Shown: piece by piece, positions 32,383-33,756 of the stretch
How positions within the stretch are numbered: the stretch's first letter is position 1
Layout: every line of letters begins with the position of its first letter
NCBI GenBank assembly: GCA_021604525.1
Contig: BQJD01000039.1
Location: 1 to 33,756 of the forward strand
DNA length: 33,756 nt
Direction: 5' to 3'
DNA from: a marine bacterium B5-7
GTDB lineage: Bacteria; Pseudomonadota; Gammaproteobacteria; Arenicellales; CAJQKF01
Notes under the pieces: generated by a model
The model's input: only the letters and a program-made list of their open reading frames with translations
Told to the model about the DNA's origin: nothing
The model's database searches: none
Translations under genes and position numbers: made by a program

Positions 32383-32400
32383 TTGAAGGTTTACTATAGC

Positions 32401-33168
32401 TTATAACATCCTGTTTTTTGCTCCGATATTTGTTTGTCGAGACAATTCGGAATATGTATGACTTGGTTTTGAACTAATCGTTAGGTGTTGCTCATAACTA
32501 TCGAGAACCTGTTGGGCTTCTCCCTGCATACAAATTGCACCATTCTCAAGCCATAAAACACGGTCACATAATCGAGCTATCTGAGTGCTGGTATGAGATA
32601 CTAGCACTACGGTCTGATTTGATCGAATTTTCTCCGATAATGCATTTTCCGCTTTAATCCTGAATGCTGCATCACCCACGCCCAACGCCTCATCGATCAG
32701 TAATACATCCGGTTTCATGGTAATTGCGATCGCAAATCCGAGACGCATTCGCATGCCAGAGGAGTAGATCCGAACAGGCTGCTGTATAAATTCGCCAAGT
32801 TCTGAAAAATCAACAATACTCTCATAGTTGCGTGTTATGTCCTCCTTGCTTAAGCCCAGAAGAGTAGCACTTAACAAGATATTATCCCTACCGGACAATT
32901 CGGGATCAAATCCCACAGCAAGCGATAGGATAGAAACACGGGCACCATGTCGTTCAATACTTCCGCTATCCGGTGTAAATACGCCAGCGATCAGTCGTAA
33001 CAAAGTCGACTTGCCACAACCGTTACGACCAATAAGGCCCAGAGTTTCACCTTGTGATATATCGATATTTATCGAATTCAGTATCTGATTGGTGTGGTGC
33101 TTGAATAGACCATTGCGTATCGTGAAACTTAGCGACACATCGGAGAGTCTGATGATGGGCGTTTGCAT
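32401..33168 (-). CDS. ABC transporter ATPase for surface polysaccharide export (Wzt-like)
   Basis: A 255-aa ATPase. Walker A is GRNGCGKST (residues 47-55), the signature YSSGMRMRLGFAIA is at ~137-150, and Walker B VLLIDEALGVGD follows. The YSSGM signature and DEALGVGD belong to the group that exports O-antigen, teichoic acid or capsule (Wzt/TagH/RfbE). It lacks the C-terminal carbohydrate-binding domain of long Wzt proteins. It lies 3 bp after the permease gene in the same operon and would drive it from the cytoplasmic face. Confidence 0.9.
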   Translation of the reverse strand: MQTPIIRLSDVSLSFTIRNGLFKHHTNQILNSINIDISQGETLGLIGRNGCGKSTLLRLIAGVFTPDSGSIERHGARVSILSLAVGFDPELSGRDNILLSATLLGLSKEDITRNYESIVDFSELGEFIQQPVRIYSSGMRMRLGFAIAITMKPDVLLIDEALGVGDAAFRIKAENALSEKIRSNQTVVLVSHTSTQIARLCDRVLWLENGAICMQGEAQQVLDSYEQHLTISSKPSHTYSELSRQTNIGAKNRML

Positions 33169-33171
33169 AAG

Positions 33172-33756
33172 TTACTGCATCACAAAACGTGAGTATTTTC
33201 CATGATACTTACGTAGCAAGAGATGTGCTCCGTAAGCGATACATGAACAGATAACAAATATCGTCAATAGTCTACCGAAATCCGGTGGTTCACCATTTAG
33301 CAAAACTTGACGGTAGTTCTTGATAAGTGCTGCCATGGGGTTCAGGAGGAAGATCTCTTGATACTTGTTTTGTACTAATGCTTCATAGCTATAAAAAACA
33401 CCTGAGCCGAATAACAATAATGTCATGCCAGTGGATATGATGAATCTGAAATCCGGAATAATCGGAACAATACACGCAGCAACAAGACCGCTCGCAATAA
33501 TAAATGATCCCTGTACGACCGCAACAAAGGGAAGGTACAGCCAGTTAATGGTGGGGTGTATGCCATAAAGTACAAGGAATACTACAAGCAGGGTAAATAC
33601 AAAAAACTGTTTAACGGAATCCTGAAAAATGACGACCAGAGGGAAAAACACCTTGGGCAAATCGATATGACTGATAAGGCTCTTGCCGGCAACGATTGAA
33701 TTGCTTGAATTCATAACACTTCGCGAATACCAAAGATATGGAATCTGCCCACATAC
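33172..33756 (-). CDS. ABC-2 type polysaccharide export permease (Wzm-like), partial at window edge
   Basis: Four or five membrane helices are visible (FFVFTLLVVFLVLYGI, LPFVAVVQGSFIIASGLVAA, ISTGMTLLLFGSGVFYSY). The sequence has the family pattern: LISHIDLPKVFFPLVVIF, then FYSYEALVQNKYQEIFLLNPMA and a last helix near the C-terminus. The frame stays open to the right edge (IPYLWYSRSVM precedes the internal ATG at 33714), so the N-terminus, with the first membrane helix, lies outside the window. Together with the ATPase encoded downstream it would move an undecaprenyl- or lipid-linked glycan across the inner membrane. Confidence 0.88.
   Translation of the reverse strand, partial: VCGQIPYLWYSRSVMNSSNSIVAGKSLISHIDLPKVFFPLVVIFQDSVKQFFVFTLLVVFLVLYGIHPTINWLYLPFVAVVQGSFIIASGLVAACIVPIIPDFRFIISTGMTLLLFGSGVFYSYEALVQNKYQEIFLLNPMAALIKNYRQVLLNGEPPDFGRLLTIFVICSCIAYGAHLLLRKYHGKYSRFVMQ

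Noticed and set aside
1-33756. CRISPR array or rRNA operon
   Set aside because: No regularly spaced direct repeats of 24-40 bp and no 16S/23S-like conserved sequence were seen.

Overview
The window looks like a chromosomal segment of a Gram-negative bacterium, most probably an uncultured gammaproteobacterium. The support is an LpxA-type lipid A acyltransferase, a NodT-type outer-membrane lipoprotein, a DUF2058 protein (a family typical of Gammaproteobacteria), a CbpA/CbpM pair, a DUF4399 protein and a Wzm/Wzt-type surface-polysaccharide exporter. Base composition is uneven. About 12.3-15.0 kb is visibly AT-rich and about 15.2-21.4 kb is GC-richer, so the segment looks like a mosaic of accessory modules.

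Layout. (1) 0.1-6.3 kb, minus strand: a cyclic-peptide-type ABC exporter, an SPFH/prohibitin-like membrane protein overlapping it by 4 nt, a NodT-type outer-membrane factor, a cupin protein and a GH25 lysozyme with an extra N-terminal domain. (2) 6.4-8.9 kb: a stand-alone LpxA gene whose end overlaps a convergent B12-dependent-type radical SAM gene. (3) 9.0-10.3 kb: a decayed region with an 11-bp-arm palindrome, fragments of transposases, a frameshifted C-terminal gene remnant, a terminator-like hairpin and tRNA-tail-like sequence. (4) 10.3-12.1 kb: a class III cyclase-domain/TolB-like/TPR protein. (5) 12.3-16.5 kb: a patchwork of P-loop/sulfotransferase-like, glycosyltransferase-like, 2OG-Fe(II) oxygenase and methyltransferase genes, perhaps for modifying a glycan or peptide. 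(6) 16.6-19.1 kb, minus strand: TctA and TctC of a tripartite tricarboxylate-type transporter, with no TctB. (7) 19.5-22.2 kb, plus strand: a NarI/DsrM-like haem b membrane subunit, an HdrD/DsrK-like iron-sulfur subunit and a thioredoxin-like [2Fe-2S] ferredoxin, which together look like a small membrane redox module.

(8) 22.2-28.3 kb holds the most unusual system. A decayed Crp/Fnr regulator tail and a DUF2058 gene precede a cysteine-free 81-residue protein, a YcaO cyclodehydratase/thioamidation-type enzyme, a translationally coupled TfuA partner, a TIGR02466-like 2OG-Fe(II) oxygenase and a class III PLP enzyme resembling PbfA. The first four genes have the architecture of a ribosomal-peptide or protein-backbone modification pathway, with the small protein as candidate substrate. 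(9) 28.3-30.5 kb: the CbpA/CbpM co-chaperone pair and an endonuclease/exonuclease/phosphatase-family protein. Its stop codon sits at the edge of a 136-bp MITE with near-perfect terminal inverted repeats and TA flanks. (10) 30.6-33.8 kb, minus strand: a DUF4399 protein, a spermidine-synthase-like protein, a small exported protein, and an ABC polysaccharide exporter ATPase and permease. The permease runs off the right edge.

All assignments were made by reading motifs in the translated sequence. No database search was run.
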